Source: Benincasa hispida (taxonomy: Eukaryota > Streptophyta > Magnoliopsida > Cucurbitales > Cucurbitaceae). From it: 64,000 nt of DNA. The translations under genes were made by a program, and so were the position numbers. Of this stretch, positions 24,401-39,400 are shown piece by piece. The notes below the pieces were generated by a model that was not told the DNA's origin, did no database searches, and was given only the letters and a program-made list of their open reading frames with translations. The stretch is from contig NC_052360.1 of the NCBI RefSeq assembly GCF_009727055.1, forward strand, positions 70,845,898 to 70,909,897. The letters run 5' to 3'. How positions within the stretch are numbered: position 1 is the first letter of the stretch; every line of letters starts with the position of its first letter.

Positions 24401-27400
24401 TGTGGCCAAAAAATGACGTTTGTCACCCTTTGAGGGCTTGGTTCTTCAAGATGTGCTGCATGTACCTAAAATCTCTTACAATCTTTTATATGTTAGTAAA
24501 ATTACAAGGGATTTGAGATGTCGTGTTGTTTTCTCACCTGATGCTGTTGTTTTTCAGGACCTGAACTCAGGGACAACGATTGTGCCCGGCATGATAAGGG
24601 GCTCTATTTCCTCACTGAAGATGCTTCATCTAGGATATGTGATAGGACTAGTTTACTTTCATCGCACTATTGCCTTGGACATCCTAGTTTACATTATATG
24701 AAATATCTGTTTCCTCATCTTTTTTGTAATGTTAATCTTTCTAAATTGAATTGTGATGTGTGTCCTACCTCATTAAAACCTCATCCTTATAAGCCTTCAA
24801 AACCATTCACCCTCTTCCATAGCGATGTTTAGGGTCCGTCACTTGTTACTACCACCACTGGCAAACAGTGGTTTGTAACCTTCATTGACAACCATACTAG
24901 GTTAACTTGGGTTTTCCTTCTGACAGACAAATCCGAAGTCACATCGGTCTTCCAACAGTTCTACTGTTCTATAGAAACTCAGTTCAATGCAAAAATCGCT
25001 ATCATTCGTAGTGACAATGGTTGGGAGTTCTTTAATAATTTCTTTAGGGAATTCTTAGTCTTTAAAGGAATTGTCCATCAGAGTTCTTGTGTGTACACTC
25101 CCTAACAAAATGGAGTGGCTGAACGGAAAAACCGTCACCTTATCGAAGTTGCTCGGTCCTTTATGTTGTCAACTTCTCTTCCATCCTATTTGTGGGGAGA
25201 TGCTGTTCTGACAACAACTCATTTGATAAATCGAATACCGTCCCGGGTTCTAAAATTCCAAACCCCCTTAGACTGCTTCAAAGAGTCCTACCCTAATAAC
25301 CGGCTTATCTATGATGTTCCACTTCAGGTGTTTGGGTGCGTTGTGTTCGTCCATACCCATGGTTCTAACCGAACTAAGTTTATCCCTCGTGCCCAAAAAT
25401 GCGTCTTTGTGGGGTACCCTCTTCATCAACGTGCGTTGTGTTCGTCCATACCCATGGTTCTAACCGAAAGTATTTTGTCTCAATAGATGTGATTTTCTTT
25501 GAAGATCATCCTTTCTTCCCCAATAGTTCTCTTCAGGGGGAGAGTACTAGTGAAGAAACTCATTGGGGTCCAAGTCTGTCCGTCTTACCTGAACCTATTC
25601 CTGACATAAGTATCAACGAACCGATTCTGCCTACCAAACAAGTCCCATGGATCACGTACTATAAGAGGAATCTCAAAAAGAAAATAACGCCACCTGTTAT
25701 TTCTCCGGCTCTAGTCCATGAGTTAGAATGGGTGTCAGTTCCAGGTACTAGTAATTCTATCCCTGATGATGGTAATATTTATGTTGAAACTGATGAAACT
25801 GATGCTTGTGTTGAAAATGATGAGAGTAAAGACAGAGAAGACAATGACAGCACGAATGACTGTACCAAGAACAATGTGACCGATGTAGGTAATGATGGCT
25901 GTGAAAAACTTGTTCCAGCAGAGAACATTGTTGAAAGTGTAAAAGATATGTCAAGAGCATGAGACACATGAGCAGGAGATTGAATGTAGTAAGGAGTCAA
26001 AGGAGAAGAAAGACCGTGATGCATCTCTTGACCTCCCTATTGCCTTGAGAAAAGCCGTACACACATAGCAATGGAGATTCCCGAATGGAAAGCCGCAGTC
26101 ATGAAGGAAATGGGGGTGCTTGAGAAAAACAATACGTGGGACCAAGTTACTCTTCCAAAGGGACACAAAGCAGTTGGGTGCAAATGGGTGTTCATCGTTA
26201 AGTATAGGCCCGATGGAACGATTGATAAGTACAAGGCCCGATTAGTTGTCAGAGGCTTTACTTAGATCTTCGGAGTTGATTACTCCGAGACTTTTTCACC
26301 AGTAGCAAAGTTGAATACAGTACGTGTTCTGTTCTCAGTTGCAGTTAACAAAGATGGGCCCTTGCACCAGTTTGATGTGAAGAATGCTTTTCTTAATGGA
26401 GAGTTGGAAAAAGAAGTGTACATGAGTCCTCCCTCCGGGATCGAGAAACAGTTCAATCATCGAGTATGTAGACTAAAGAAGTCCTTGTATGGGTTGAAAT
26501 AGTTCCCCGAGAGCCTGGTTTGGCAGATTCACTACTTTTGTAAAGTCACAAGGGTATAGTTAGGGATACTCAGATCACACTCTCTTCATGAAGAAGTCAG
26601 TATCTGGGAAAATTGCAGTTTTGATTGTGTATGTAGATGATATTGTCATTTCAGGTGATGATGCTTCAGAAATTGACCGATTGAAGAAGAGAATAGCTGA
26701 GGAATTTGAAATCAAGGACCTTGGAAAGCTGAGGTACTTTCTTGGAATGGAAGTGGCTCGGTCGAAAGAAGGCATTTCGGTTTCTCAACGAAAATATACT
26801 CTGGATTTGCTTAAGGAGACAGTATTTACAGGGTGCATTGACCAAAAGTAAAAAGCACCTCTATGGAAGTGAATGCTAAGCTCAGTAATGTGAGTGACAG
26901 TGCACCAGTTAATAAGGAGAGATATCAGCGACTTGTTGGGAAGCTAATCTCTCTCTCCCATACTAGACCATACATTTCATATGCGGTCAGTGTAGTTAGT
27001 CAGTTTATGCATTCTCCTTATGAAGAACATATGAGAGCGGTGGAGCACATCCTGAGGTATTTTAAAACATCTCCAGGTAGAGGATTGATGTTCAGAAAGT
27101 CCGACAGACGGCGCATCGAGGCATACACAGATGTAGATTGGGCAAGCTCTGTGGGACAGAAAGTCGACGTCAGGGTATTGTACCTTTGTATGGGGTAACC
27201 TTGTCATATGGAGGAGTAAGAAACAAGAGGTAGTTGCCGGAAGGAGTGCCGAAGCCGAGTACAGGACCATGAGTCTGGAGATATGTGAGGAAATTTGGCT
27301 AGAAAAGGTTCTAAGTGATCTCGATCAAAGTCACGATAGTCTGATGAAACTCTATTGTGATAACAAAGCCGCAATAAGCATAGTAAACAACCCAGTACAA

Positions 27401-30400
27401 CATGACAGAACGAAGCATGTAGAGATTGATAGGCATTTCATCAAGGAGAGGCTTGACAGTGGCAACATTTGTATTCCTTATATTCCTTCCAGTCAACAGA
27501 TTGTAAACGTCCTGACAAAGGGGCTTCCTAGATAGTTGTTTGACTCTTGTATTAGCAAGTTGGGTCTCATTAACATCTACGCCCCAACTTGATGGGGAGT
27601 GTTGAAAATAGGGTTTTTACCCTAGGGGCATATTTGTCTTTTTCTCTGTACCCTAGGGGTTTCCCTTTTTTTTTTTTTCCTCTATTTAAGCTTGTAGTCT
27701 CTATGTATATTGTGTATCAAATTCTAATAAGAATTCTTCATCCCGTGATTTTTTCTCCCTTTTTAGGGTTTTTCCACGTAACTTTGTGTGTGCTATTTTC
27801 TCTCTACTTTGTCTTTTTCATCACAAAATCCTCTCATTCAAAGAAATTGATTGTATGTTTACATTTTGACCCTATAATTGTGTAACTAAATAAGGTAGAA
27901 AGACCAAATAATGGAATCATTCAAGAAGGCTATTACAAGTGTAATAAAAATTCACAAAATCAATTTCCACTAGAACTAATAATATAATACTAAAGAATCC
28001 ATTAAGGAATATATACTTTATGAGCCGTCTTTGCTGCCAGACAAGGAAAATTTGAACGCTCTGCAAGAACTGAACGAACTATTTCTGGACTCAAACCCTT
28101 ATCCACCTGCAAACATATCATGTAAGAAACAACTTATCGCTTACCAGTATATAAAAAATGTCCAATTGACATATATCATCAAACTGGTAATTAGATTTAA
28201 AAGAACCAAAAAAGGGGATTCACAGCATGTGGGATGTATGAAAAGAAGTACACAAACAATGCACAGCTGCAATTGATTTGTTTCTTTGGGTGGCATAGGA
28301 ATTCATTTAAGCCCATAACTAGCTTTTATGACCGAATAATTGGTGATATTAAGCTGTCACGATTCAGATACTTCTAGGACTACGAAAATAATGAAAACAA
28401 TCTGCACTATATTGCCAAGATAGTGATGCCATAAAACAAATATGAGTAATATGGTGAGCTTAATATGACAGGATATCTGTCTCTTGAATTAAAAACATAA
28501 TGAAACACTTCTCTCAGTCCCTTCATCTCGTATGAATTATTGAAACATGAAAAGGTAAAAACTTCAGAAAGTGAATGAAAGAAATAAAAGTTAGTGTTAG
28601 GTTTACAAATTTAAACTAAAACTGTGTGGATGTCTTCGCAATAAATTAGGCTATTTAACTTGAACTTGAAATTATCACTTCCTAGAGCTAGAGCATCATT
28701 TCAAGTTTAGTCAGGAGACATGAGCAGAAATTGAAAGGAGAAATAGATTAATAAAAAAATGGGCATTCAACCCTAAGGCTAGCATCACTTGAAATAGAAA
28801 CCCCAATGTCTTCGAGAAACTTCCTCTAATACCATTACCATTTAGTTTAACAAAAAATGAGCGAGGTTCAAAGGAAACTTTCTCTTGTTCCATTTACCAG
28901 TCCTTTATACATACGTACATATATAATGGGAACTCAAAATAGAATAATGCATATATTAAAATTATAGAAAAGATAAATACCTAATGGATGCATGCAACTA
29001 ACATCATTAGATGTCGAAACAAAAAAGAACCAAATTGAGGTCCAAAAGACTATTGAAATGGAACCACTATCATCAAATATCAGTATATGAATTTTACTAT
29101 AAATTGAACATGATTAAGTAGAGCAGGAAATGAAATTGTTTACTCATAATTTGAAGATTATACATACCAGAAATTGTTCAAGCCTTCGAGTAACAAATAG
29201 AATTACCTGAAAAGGAAAAGCTTTAGCAACAAGATAATGATACATGACGCTTATTTAATTACATTAAGACTAATCATGGTTGATTTAAGCATTTATATTA
29301 TTCGTGCTGCACTGTACAAGTTGGGCATAGAACTTCTACATATAGGAAAAACTAGCATCAATAGGAGCATGCTGTAAGAAATTAACGGCTAAACTTTTTC
29401 TTTTTCTCTTTTCTTTTCGTCTTTTAGAACCAAAAGACCTGGAATGGAAGTGAATGACTAAGGATAATAACTCAAGGGCAGGGGGAAGAGGGATCCCCTC
29501 CCGTGAGTAGCTAGTTGTAAAACACACCAAACAGTGGAGAAACATAAAAAAATGATAATTATAAAAAAATTGTTGTTGTTATGATACCACCAAGATGCAC
29601 TTGGTACAAAAAATGCCAGGGTAGGGATAATTGCTACAAAAATTCACGGCTACAGCTGGTTGCACTTATTTTATATTTTACAAAAAAATCATAATAAAAG
29701 ATAATGACAATTTGCAAATATGAGAGTACATGAATGAGAGAAACAAGGAAAAAAATAATTACCATTTAACCTTTTATTCTTATTATTATGATTATAGGAA
29801 TACTTTGATCCAACTTTCACAGACTAAAATGTAAAACTGCCTCTCACATTATCAATTACGTTAGTATCAACTTTGATTGGTTGGATATCAGCTGCAAGTC
29901 TCAGTGCTCGCCCTAGATCAAGATTTTTATCCTTCTCCACCAATATTTGGACCTACAAATAGCATTACCAAATAGCTTATCCCACTGCAATTGTTGTCTC
30001 TTATGAATATTTTAAAATTACTTACAAGACCATAAGAAATTCTCCGCAAGCCAAATGGATCACTTGTAGAACTAGGCTGACAGCCAACAGCAAATAAGCC
30101 AACAAGGCTATCTAATCTGCAGAGCACATAAAAATGGAGAACCTTCAGGTAGACCATTCCAGCAGCATAAACAAGTATATTTTGTATTTCTTTTTTTAAC
30201 AAGTAATGAACTTTCCATTGACGTAATAAGAAGATACTAATGCTCAAAAGATTTAAACTTCAAAAGGGAGTGAGAAATATAAAAAATAAAGATAAAATTA
30301 AACTAAAAGACAAGATCAAAGAGAAGTAATAAAAGCTTTCGATTGAAACTTAAATCTTGCAAGGAAAAACCCGAAGTGTAAATTGAATATTTAAAAATTC

Positions 30401-33400
30401 AAAGAAAAGTGAAAAAGAAAAACTAAACCCTAATTCTATTTAAGGTTATAAAATCATTTATCATGCATATATTTGATCTGTAATCATCTACAGAATAAAT
30501 ATAAGATAAGTTCACATGCATTCAATGCAATAAATTACAAAGATACTAAAAACGGAAATTTAGATGGACTTAGGGCTCTAGTTTGACCTGTCAGCAACAG
30601 CCAAAACTATCCCAACATCACTCTTTGGCAGAATATCTCCAGAAAATCTGGGAAGGGTGATCTCAAACAAGGCTTCTGCTATCTAGAAAAATCACAAAAA
30701 GAGGGAACCAAGTCAAAATCGTAATTGAAATAGGGCAAATATTTATAACATAGGCATCTGGAGGAGTCACAGCGCTTTGATATATTTGACAGAGTTATAC
30801 TAGAAAAATATTATTCTCAAAGATGTAGTGGTTAATTGTTTCGCTAAATAATTTGGTATGCGGCTAGAGTATTTTATGTATGAAAATTGTAGCATGATGA
30901 ATAGTATGATAGTACGATAATGGAAAATTTAAGAAATTGGAGCGTAGTAAGAGATTGGGTAGAGTTTTAATTTAGGACTATTTTTCAGTTTAAAAAAGAA
31001 ATGGCTTCTAGTTCTAGGTGTCTCAATCCTAAAAAGTTGAGCCTTTTGTCAGAGATTGGGTAGAGAAATATTTTTGGATTATTCCTTAGGTTCTCCTTAA
31101 TCTTTTTATTTAAAAATTAATGGCTTCAGGGTGCCACTTCAAACACTTTTTTTTGGGAACCATGCCTAGGTGTGCTTTCAATAACACTGGACAGCTAACT
31201 GTTGCAATCTGTCAGCTAACCCTATTTGCATTTTTTTTTAACATGAGAACTTTTCAATGACGCTACCCTATCTGCATTGTGCGGCAGCTATCTCCTCCAA
31301 CTAACTTTGATAGTATATTGTATAAACTTCTGAACTTCAGAACCTGCAGTATTCGGACAATTTATGGGGGGATAAAATAAATAACACCTAGTACCTGCTC
31401 TGAAAAACCCTCACGCAAAGCATAATGTCGTGCCATTATTCCTGCAAGTGAAGTAAATTCTGTGACAACAGCAGTAGCAAGATCCGACATGGCAAGGGAT
31501 GCAGCTTCCTGTATAATTTGAAGCAAATCTTGACTAATTCCCATCGCGAGGCTTAGTTTCACAACCATAGCTTCCATACGTGTCATCTTGTCAAGCATCG
31601 ATCCTAGTTTTTCCTGTTTTAGAAAAACTTGGGCCATTAGAAGTAAAAGCACATGCATAGAGCTCAAAACAATCTCAAACAATTTTGTAATGGAGTTTTT
31701 GAAAAGTGACCCAGAAGTGTCTGCAATTATTAGTAGTGGCAGTTTTGGATGAAATTTGGAAATTCATATCAACAGTTTCCCCAACAAAATACCAATGACC
31801 CCAATCATACACGATACTGCACAAAATAAAAACTCACGTGAAACAGAATACCACTCAGTTGATTTCTAAACTGAGAAAACCTTTTACTCGTATCTGTCTC
31901 ATAGAAAAACTTGGCATCTTCATAGCGAGCTCTGAAAAAGTAGATGACAGGCTTCAACTATTAGATTTCTGCATCAACCACTAAACTAGTGGAATAGAGA
32001 GTGTTTGACATCAAGAGACCAACATGCAGATATTCATGGATGAGAAAATAATTACTCCATGGAAGAGCCATGTAATTGATAGCTGGAAACAGACAGTGAT
32101 AGAATGATGCAGGTATAGGTTCCTAAATGTATTAGAGGGACAGTCCGTTTCCAAGATATATATATATATATAAGGACAAATTGGAAAAATAATCAATATT
32201 AGATATAGGAACTTGAAAAGTGGAAAAAAAAATATCCTTTTAAACTCATAATAAATTCTATTGAAGTCTAAAATAATCCCTCTTTAAATTCCATCTATTA
32301 AAACACCAGTTAAAATCTTTTGAAAAAATAACTTTCCAGAATTTACTTACTGACATTTGTTTATATTACCAAATGTGCGAAAAAGGAATTCAAACAGATC
32401 TAAATTTTGGGATTTTATTGATAAATTGCAAACTTAATTAAAAAATTATCTACTAATGAAGATTATTAGTAATCGTTGATTTCTTCAAAAGGAAAAAAAA
32501 AATCTTTTCTATTATATTTTTAATTTCTCTTATGAGAAAAGAAGAACAACTTTTTTATGAACATAAAATAAAAAATAACTGAAGTAAAGATGACAACATT
32601 TAATTATAAAAAACTATTTTTATTGGAATAAATTCATTTTTCTTCCATCTTTACAGAGTTTGTCAAATTACAATTCATCAGAATATTATATCTATAACTA
32701 TGTTAAAATCAATTCAACTACATAGACAATTCAATTCCTTTGACTAGTTTCCTCCAGTCATATGCTTATATATAAAATACATAACTAATATTATGTGGCA
32801 AGATTAGTGCTAAGTTTTTAAGCAATTAGCACATTTATATAAACTTTATTCATCATTGATAAAAATAGAACATTTCAAAATATTATTATATTGTTTTTTT
32901 TAGTCAATAACCAAAATAACCTTCAAAGTAGTCAATATCAGAAATATATTGCAATTATTTTTGCTGCATAGAATATGAAAAAATGAGAGAAAAGGAGTTT
33001 ATAATTGCCTACTTTTTGAAAATGAACTTTTCATGAAATTATAAATTGCATTATCATGTGATGCATATATCAATGATATATCAGTAAAAGTTTATCTTAA
33101 ATCAGCTATTGACCCAAAAGCTTAAGTTGATAGGTGAAGGCAAATTTAATTTTATATTATCTAACAGATTATATCACATATAACACACATGTCCAAATTA
33201 AAACTCGAAATAATTAGAAATATATGTATAAAAAGATTACCGAAGTACTGCTTCATTTCCTTTTCTTACAACTTTGTCATCAATTTCTCCATTTGCTACC
33301 TAAGAGAAAGATCCAAACCAAAAATGAATTAACAAGAGTTTTGTGTGGGGATGAGACAATAATGAGATCTACGGATCGACAAAGTGACTCTCACAGCAAT

Positions 33401-36400
33401 GAAGTATGGCATCAGCTTTCCATCAGGATTTCTAATTGAAAAATACTTTTGATGCTTCTGCATAACCTGATAGACAATAAAAAAAAGAAAAAAGAAAAAA
33501 GAAAAAAGAAAAAAGAAAAAAGAAAAAGAAACATTACTTCTAAACTAGCATAAACTAAGAATAATAGTAGACATGAAAGAGAGAGATTGTATGCTACATG
33601 AGAGAGATACCTAAATTTATTGTGAAAAAAGAGTTACCAAAATAGAATAAATTTCCATGACCAGAAATTGCTTTGTGTAGTGAAATAATAAATTAATAAA
33701 AAATAGTATAAAATTCTGATTCCAGAAGCAAAGGAGAAACTAATGGAAATATACTATAAATTTTAGAAGGAAAATTGCATAGTTACACAGAAGTCAAGAG
33801 GCTTGACACTCTTTCATAATCTACCTATATCTACTCTTCCCCTAAGCACAAACATGAACATGCAACATGGATGCAACACAACATAGACATGACAACACGT
33901 CAATTTCTCAAGTAGGACGCAACAGGTGGAAACATGCTAATTTACTCTTTTTTCCTATTATTTTTTATAATAAAAAATATATGCACGTGTAGTTTGGCAT
34001 ACTGTCAGTTTTTAATACTTTTAAAGCAGATTTCAATCTTTAAACATCCGTACAATTCGTAAAAAAGACAAGATGTAAGATAATCAACTGTAGGGCATGA
34101 CATATACTGACTCACAATACTCACTGAATAGGCTATGTCGGGTCGAGTCACTGTAAAGTAATTAACTTTTCCCACTAACCTCCTATATCTTTTAGGATCT
34201 TTTAGTAACTATCCATCTTTTTTATGAGCGGTAAGTTGGGCATCATTTGGGTACTACATGGCTTAGCCCCTAGCTTCCTTGTTTTAGTCAACAAGTCAAT
34301 TACATATTTTCTCTGTGATAATAGTATTCCTTTCTTACTTCTTATTACCTCAATTCTTAAGAAGTATTTTAACATGCCTCTTTTGTATGGAATTGACTAT
34401 GAAGAAAGGTATTTAGGGATTGAATACCTAAAGTATCATCACCAGTAATCACAATATCATCAACATCTACGACTAACAAGATGACACCACTCTCAGATGT
34501 TTTAAAAAAGACCAAATGATCTGACGTGCTCTTCCGCATTCCAAAGCTTTCAATCACTTGACTAATTTTACCAAACTAAGTCTGTGGACTCTGCTTTAAT
34601 CCATACAAAGATTTACAAAGGCGACACACCTTTCCATTCTCTCCCTAAGCAACAAACCCTAGTGGTTGCTCCATATACACCTTTTTTTGAAGATCACCAT
34701 GAAAAAATGCATTTTTAATATCAAGCTGATGTAAAGGCTAATGATTGATTGAAGCTAATGAACTAAACAACCTCACAAATGTCATTTTTACTATTGGAGA
34801 AAAAGTATCAGCATAGTCAATGCCATAAGTTTGTGCGTAGCCTTTCGCTACAAGGCGTGCTTTTAACCGAGCGACAGAACCATCAAGATTGACTTTAACC
34901 ACAAACATCCATTTGCAACCGATAGCATTCTTTCCTACAGGGAGATAAACTAAATCCCAAGTACAATTGTCATCTAAGGCAGTCATCTCCTCCACCATTG
35001 CGACACACCAACCAAGATGAGACAAAGCTTAATGAATAGTTTTAGGGATGGATACAGACTCTCAGGATGCAATAAACGAACATGTAGAAGACAACAAATG
35101 GTTATATGAAACAAAAGAGGAAATAGGATGGGCACATTTACGTTTACCTTTACGAAGAGCAATAGGAAGATCATCACTCGTTTCTGGATCCAATGACGAA
35201 GAAGAATCTGGTTCAGGGCATGAAACTGAAGGAGATGAAGAAGCCTCTGGAATAGGGCATGGAACTGACGGAGGTTTTCATCAATTATAGACCTCAACAA
35301 TGGGTGGAAGAATAGAGGTAGTCACAGGTAGAGATGAATCAGGAAGTGGATCAAAAGTGGAAACAATTGTGTAGACAAAGAAATCATCCTCTAACTCTTT
35401 ATGCTCCCTATGACCCTTATTCGAAGAGAAAGAAGGTGAGGAAAAGAATGTGGAATGTTAAAAGAATGTGACATCAGGAGAGACAAGATATTTATTTAAA
35501 CTAGGACAATAACACCGATACCTCTTTTCAATACGGGAATAATCAAGGAAAATACATTTTAAGGACTCTGGATCCAGCTTGGTATGTTGAGGTCAAACAT
35601 CCCGAGCAAAGTAGGTACAACCAAATATTTTGGGTGGAATGGGAAACAAATGTTGTTTGAGGCATAAAATACGAAAAGATATCTCACCCTTAAGAATGGA
35701 AGAGGGCATGCGATTTATTAAGAAACAAGCTAGCAATTGCAAGAGTTAAAAACGCACATGCGGAAGCAATTAGGAACTTAAGCACTCTAATTTCATTAAT
35801 TCTAAAGATTAAAGCATGCATGTAAATAACTTGGAAATAGAGTTTGAGAAACAACCTTTGAAGAAACTCAAAATTAAAGCTATCCTTTGGTTTAAAAAAA
35901 AATCACGAACACTTCATATACTACCGCTAGAATCTTCCCCGCTATTCTCCGACCTTAGAATGGACTGTAGGATCCAATTTGTGAGGAGATTGAAGGGAAT
36001 TTAGAGAGTACGGAAGTTTTAGGTGTGAAGAACTTAAAAGAACAATTCTTTTAAAAAAAAAACAAAATTGCATGAATCTTTTTAACAAATAATTACTCTT
36101 ATTTAAAGAGAAATTCATGCAATCAAATTGCATAAGAAACTGACACCAAATCAACATGCATTAAGTGGAAAATCAGATGTTCAAATTAGTGGAAATGTGG
36201 GATTTTCCCACAAACCCTATTTTTCAATTTAAATTAGAATTTCAAAAATTCAATTTACAATGAAATTTAATTTTAAATTTGAATTTCATAAATTGAAATA
36301 ATTAATTTTAAATAAAATTAATTCTAATAATTAACTTTATATAAAATTAATTTTAAATAATTAATTAATTAAACAATTTAATTAATAAAATTAATTTAAT

Positions 36401-39400
36401 ATCAAATATTAAATTAATAATAAACACCAATTGCGAACATGAATCCTTATTCATGTGTAATATTTAAATAGTTCAGCTCTCTTTATTGTTTAATTCAACA
36501 ATTTAAACATAAATTATATCACAATTCAAATTTGAACATTTCAAATTCTCTCATCACGCTGTCCTAAGATTTAATCCGATATGAGCTAGCAGAGGACTTA
36601 ATAGACCTACAGATCATGAGCTTCAACGATCCAAGATTAACCGGCTAAACTCTTTAACTTGGTTAACATTCGTTAACTATCGAGACACTCCAGTAAAGCC
36701 CACTAGCTGCAGTTTCCTCACTATAGATATATTTTTGTCCACTTGATTTTAACCATGATTAGTAATGCAATCATTCACAGGTTGTTCGTAATTACTATTG
36801 TGTCAAAATTACCGTTTTAACCTTGTAAATACATCTTGCTCCTTAATAACAAACAATTGGTTAAACCGAGTCCCTCACAGACCAATGAGAGATGGGGCCC
36901 CTTGTTCAAAACCCGAAGTCAGCACTTAAGAGAACAACCTATCTACTATCCCTAGAATCGGGTAGAAGAAAATTCCATCTTGCAGGACTATGTCCCCAAC
37001 TATCTACCTGGTTTTATCCCTAAAATAGGAGGTTTATTGAGTCGGCGATGATGAGCCACTTACCCATGCAGATTAAAAGATAATCCCGAATAAACAGGAG
37101 TTCATAGTTAACTCAGAATTAAGATCGAGTTACCTAGGTCATCGAATTGAAATAGTCAGTTTTAACAGTAAACAACGTTATAAAGTAAAAGTGACTATTT
37201 TGTGGTCCGATCTTATGCAAACTCATTGCATAGGATGCCCCCACTCGCATGTCTCCACATGAACAATTCAAGATCACATCATTTGTATCAAATACAAAGT
37301 GGGTCACATCCATTATGTCCCCAAGATAAGGTACCCAACCTTATCCTTATACTATAGACCGTTTTGGTTATATGCTTGAAATTGATTCATTTTTATGTCT
37401 CCACATATAGTTCAAGTATTCATGCTATAGCCAGAGGTTCTTAGTTTATTGGATTTAGGGTTCTTATAGATGCAATTCACATATTCAATAACAAATTTAC
37501 TGAATAAACCTCAATAACATCTTTATTGCAAAATAGAATATATTTAATGTTTACAAACCACGAGTCTTAGGACATAAAATCCAACAAACTCCCACTTGGA
37601 CTAAAACTCCAGTGGGGTCATATATATACAATGTTGAGTGTGAGAGGAAGAACATAAATATAATAAACTAAGGCATCACATACCCATGACTTCTTCCACT
37701 TGCCCTAGATTTACATAACTCGTAGTCCTAGACTCACTAGGTGACCCTCAAACACTTTAGCCGTGAGGGCCTTTGTAAACGGATCAACAATGTTGTCTTC
37801 TGAGGCCATTTGATGGACGACTACATCTCCTCAATGCACTATCTCCCTGATAAGATGATATTTGCACTCAATGTGCTTCCCGCGTTTATAGTTTATGGGT
37901 TCTTTAGAATTTGCAACTACTCCACTATTATCAGAATAAAAGGGTGATAGGCAGATGCATGTTTGGAACTACTTCCAAATCGGTTAAGAACTTCCTAAGC
38001 CATACAACCTCCTTCACCGTTTCACATGCAGCCATGTACTCTACTTCCATGGTGGAATCAGCAATACAACTTTGCTTAATACTCCTCCAAACTATAGCTC
38101 CTCTGTTTAGCATATGTCAATTCCCACTACATAGCATATGTCAGGTCATGAAAACAACATGGTGTACATCAGACAACCAACTTCTTGAGGTGTCTTAGGA
38201 CACTGTTCCTTTGACAAATGAATTCCATGCTTGAAAGGGAACAAATCCCTACTGCATCTTATACTTAGACAACAACTTGTCTATATATGATGCTTAAGAC
38301 AAAGCTAACGTTTCTTGCGATTCCGAACTATTTGGATTCCTAGAACATACTGAGCTTTTCCCAAATCTTTCATTTGGAATTGGGTTGCTAGCCACTGCTT
38401 GACGTCAGTTAGGTATCCTACATAATTTCCAATGAATAGGATGTCATCAACATACAATACTAGGAAAAGCTACAGTTTTGTTGATAATCTTCTTGTAGAC
38501 ACAAGGTTCATCAGCCCAAAAGGATTTTGGAACATGCATTTTCAAGGCTCTGACTGTTTAAAAAAGATGACGATACTTTTGTTTTGCAACCCCATTTTGA
38601 GATGGAGTATCGACACAAGAAGATTGATGAAGAATGCCACGGGCATCTAAATAAGACTTGAGTGCATGAGAGAAATATTCTTTAGCATTATCGCTCCATA
38701 AGATTTTAAGAGCACCACTAAACTGAGTTCAGATTTCAGCATGAAAGTTATGAAAATGAGAAAGTAACTCAGAACAATTTTTCATTAAATATAACCATGT
38801 TATCGAGAATAGTCATTGACAAATGTAACAAATACCGAAACACTCCTTTGGACTTAATAGAACACGGACCCCAAACATTAGAATGGACTAATTCAAACGG
38901 AGCACTAACTCGCTTATTGACTGACTTGAGGATACAAACTCAAACGATGAGATTTAGCAAACTGACATGACTCGCAATCTAAAGAAGACAAATGTTGAAG
39001 CTGGGGATGAAGACTCTTCAACATAGAGATAGACGGATGACCCAAATGACAATGTTCTTCAAAGGGAGACGACATGCTAGAGCATGCAATGGTTGTAGGT
39101 TCTTTGTGGTTCAAAGATGTAAAGACCTCCAAATTCACGTCCTTTACTTATAGCCTGCTTCGTCGTAAGATCCTGAAATAAGCAATAACCAGAAAAAAAG
39201 AGACACAACAATGAAGATCACGAGTGAGTTTACTGACCGAAATCAAATTAAAAGAGAAATGTGGTAAATTTAAAATTGATGACAAAGAAATTGATTCAGT
39301 AAGATGGACAGTTCCCGATCCTAAAATAGGAGTTGAGGTTCCCCATCGGCTATAGTGATAGTAGGTGAAGAAGTAGATGTATAAAGGTTAGAAAATAAAC

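Larger units (their letters stand above)
22207..27823 (+). mobile_element. Complete but decayed Ty1/Copia LTR retrotransposon
   Basis: The element has both LTRs, a 5-bp target duplication CAAAA (22202-22206 and 27824-27828), a PBS (22422-22433) and a polypurine tract (TGATGGGGAG, 27590-27599). The order gag, protease, integrase, RT, RNase H is that of Copia. Short LTRs and the RT motif [18 protein letters not shown] resemble the Ale/Retrofit lineage, which is tentative. Several in-frame stops and frameshifts inactivate it. It sits antisense in EDD1 intron 21. The LTRs differ by roughly a dozen substitutions and a few indels by eye, so it is not very recent. Confidence 0.95.
21431..28016 (-). 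other. EDD1 intron 21 (6.6 kb) with Copia insertion
   Basis: The intron lies between exon 21 (ends 28017) and exon 22 (begins 21430). Most of its length is the complete plus-strand Copia at 22207-27823, antisense to the host gene. A small MITE-like unit sits at 21549-21746. The rest is AT-rich intron. Confidence 0.9.
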
